Shown piece by piece: positions 5,019 through 5,674 of a DNA stretch of 5,674 nt. The notes under the pieces are model-generated. The model worked only from the letters and a program-made list of their open reading frames with translations. It was not told where the DNA came from and ran no database searches. Position 1 is the stretch's first letter. The number at the start of each line of letters is the position of its first letter. This DNA comes from Clostridia bacterium (lineage in GTDB: Bacteria; Bacillota; Clostridia; Oscillospirales; Acutalibacteraceae). The translations under genes were made by a program, and so were the position numbers. The stretch spans positions 1-5,674 of the forward strand of contig CAAEBW010000002.1 in the NCBI GenBank assembly GCA_900754145.1. Direction: 5' to 3'.

Positions 5019-5669
5019 ATGTCAATTCTTTCGTTAAATAATATATGCTTTTCATACGGTACAAATAAAGTGCTTAAGGACTTGTCGCTTGAGTTTGAAA
5101 AGGCAAAAATGTATTGTATTGTAGGTAAATCAGGCGCAGGAAAAACTACCCTGCTCTCTGTTTTGTCGGGGCTCGCAGAGCCCGACAGCGGAACTATATC
5201 TTATAACGGCGATGATATAAAAAAGATAAACAAATACAAATTCCGCAGTAAATATATAGGCGTAATATTCCAAAGCTTCAATCTTGTAACAAAATTTACG
5301 GCGATGGAAAATGTAGTCCTCTCAATGGAAATTGCGGGGGTTCGCGGCGTTAATAAAAAGGAAAAGGCAATGGAGCTTTTAGAAAGCGTGGGGCTTGACA
5401 GTGACGAAGCAAACCGCCGTGTTTTAAAGCTTTCGGGCGGGCAGCAGCAACGCGTCGCCATAGCCCGTGCCCTTTCCTACGATGCCGATATAATCTTAGC
5501 CGACGAGCCTACGGGCAATCTTGACGGCGAGACCCAAAAGGAGATTATGGGTATTTTCAGACGGCTTGCGGACAGCGGCAAATGCGTAATTCTCGTAAGC
5601 CACTCCCCCGAGGTTGCAAACAACTGCGACCAAATCTACACATTGCAGTGGGTATCCTCTAAGAAGTAA
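5019..5669 (+). CDS. ABC transporter ATP-binding protein (LolD/MacB type)
   Basis: This 216-residue cytoplasmic ATPase powers the adjacent permease. All nucleotide-binding motifs are intact: Walker A GKSGAGKTT (36-44, K42), Q-loop IFQSFNLV (Q85), signature LSGGQQQR (138-145), Walker B IILADEP with catalytic E163 (158-164), D-loop GNLD (166-169) and H-loop VSHSP with H195. The sequence FNLVTKFTAMENV after the Q-loop and DEPTGNLD are characteristic of the LolD/MacB/FtsE subgroup that partners FtsX-type permeases. Its length is normal, slightly short at the C terminus. It follows the permease by 13 nt with a strong ribosome binding site, so the two form one transcription unit. Permease-before-ATPase order is less common than the reverse. 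Further transporter genes could lie beyond the right edge, only 5 bases away. Confidence 0.96.
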   Translation: MSILSLNNICFSYGTNKVLKDLSLEFEKAKMYCIVGKSGAGKTTLLSVLSGLAEPDSGTISYNGDDIKKINKYKFRSKYIGVIFQSFNLVTKFTAMENVVLSMEIAGVRGVNKKEKAMELLESVGLDSDEANRRVLKLSGGQQQRVAIARALSYDADIILADEPTGNLDGETQKEIMGIFRRLADSGKCVILVSHSPEVANNCDQIYTLQWVSSKK

Positions 5670-5674
5670 AAAAA

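Noticed and set aside
1517..5669. Assignment as a Bce-type (BceRS-BceAB) peptide-detoxification module.
   Set aside because: Bce kinases have almost no external loop and BceB has about ten helices with a large loop between TM7 and TM8. Here the kinase has a 125-residue external region and the permease has four helices.

Overview
The window reads as ordinary chromosomal DNA of a low-to-moderate GC Firmicute, most likely a gut Clostridia-type bacterium. This is inferred from the strong AGGAGG-like ribosome binding sites, the mixed AT-rich and GC-rich codon use, the Firmicutes-style sensor kinase with FYRADKSR and GIGLSIAKAI motifs, and the MacB/FtsX-type ABC module beside a two-component system. 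No 16S or other definitive marker is present, so the taxonomy is only an inference. Every gene lies on the + strand, and there is no gene-free stretch longer than about 120 bases.

Region 1 (1-1454) is the end of a housekeeping operon. It holds the C-terminal anticodon-binding part of glutaminyl-tRNA synthetase (glnS, cut by the left edge). A NIF3/YbgI-family dinuclear-metal protein follows only 3 nt later. A well-formed Rho-independent terminator closes the unit.

Region 2 (1455-5669) is a self-contained sensing and export module. It encodes an OmpR/PhoB-type response regulator, a membrane histidine kinase overlapping it by 4 nt (ATGA), a four-helix FtsX/MacB-type ABC permease, and a LolD/MacB-type ABC ATPase. 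The presumed logic is that the kinase senses an extracytoplasmic signal and phosphorylates the regulator. The regulator then activates its own operon and the transporter operon.

The strongest non-genic signal supports that logic directly. A perfect 20-bp sequence, TTTCTTTAGCCTGCCTTTAG, occurs exactly twice, once upstream of the regulator (1460-1479) and once upstream of the permease (3432-3451). It contains two CTTTAG half-sites with 11-bp periodicity, as expected for an OmpR/PhoB-family operator. In both places a -10-like hexamer starts 11 bases after the last base of the repeat. The permease promoter also carries an 11-bp perfect inverted repeat whose right arm runs from the end of the Shine-Dalgarno to the start codon. 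Three genes have upstream in-frame start candidates that the ribosome binding sites rule out; the starts given here are the corrected ones. No mobile elements, CRISPR arrays or RNA genes were seen.
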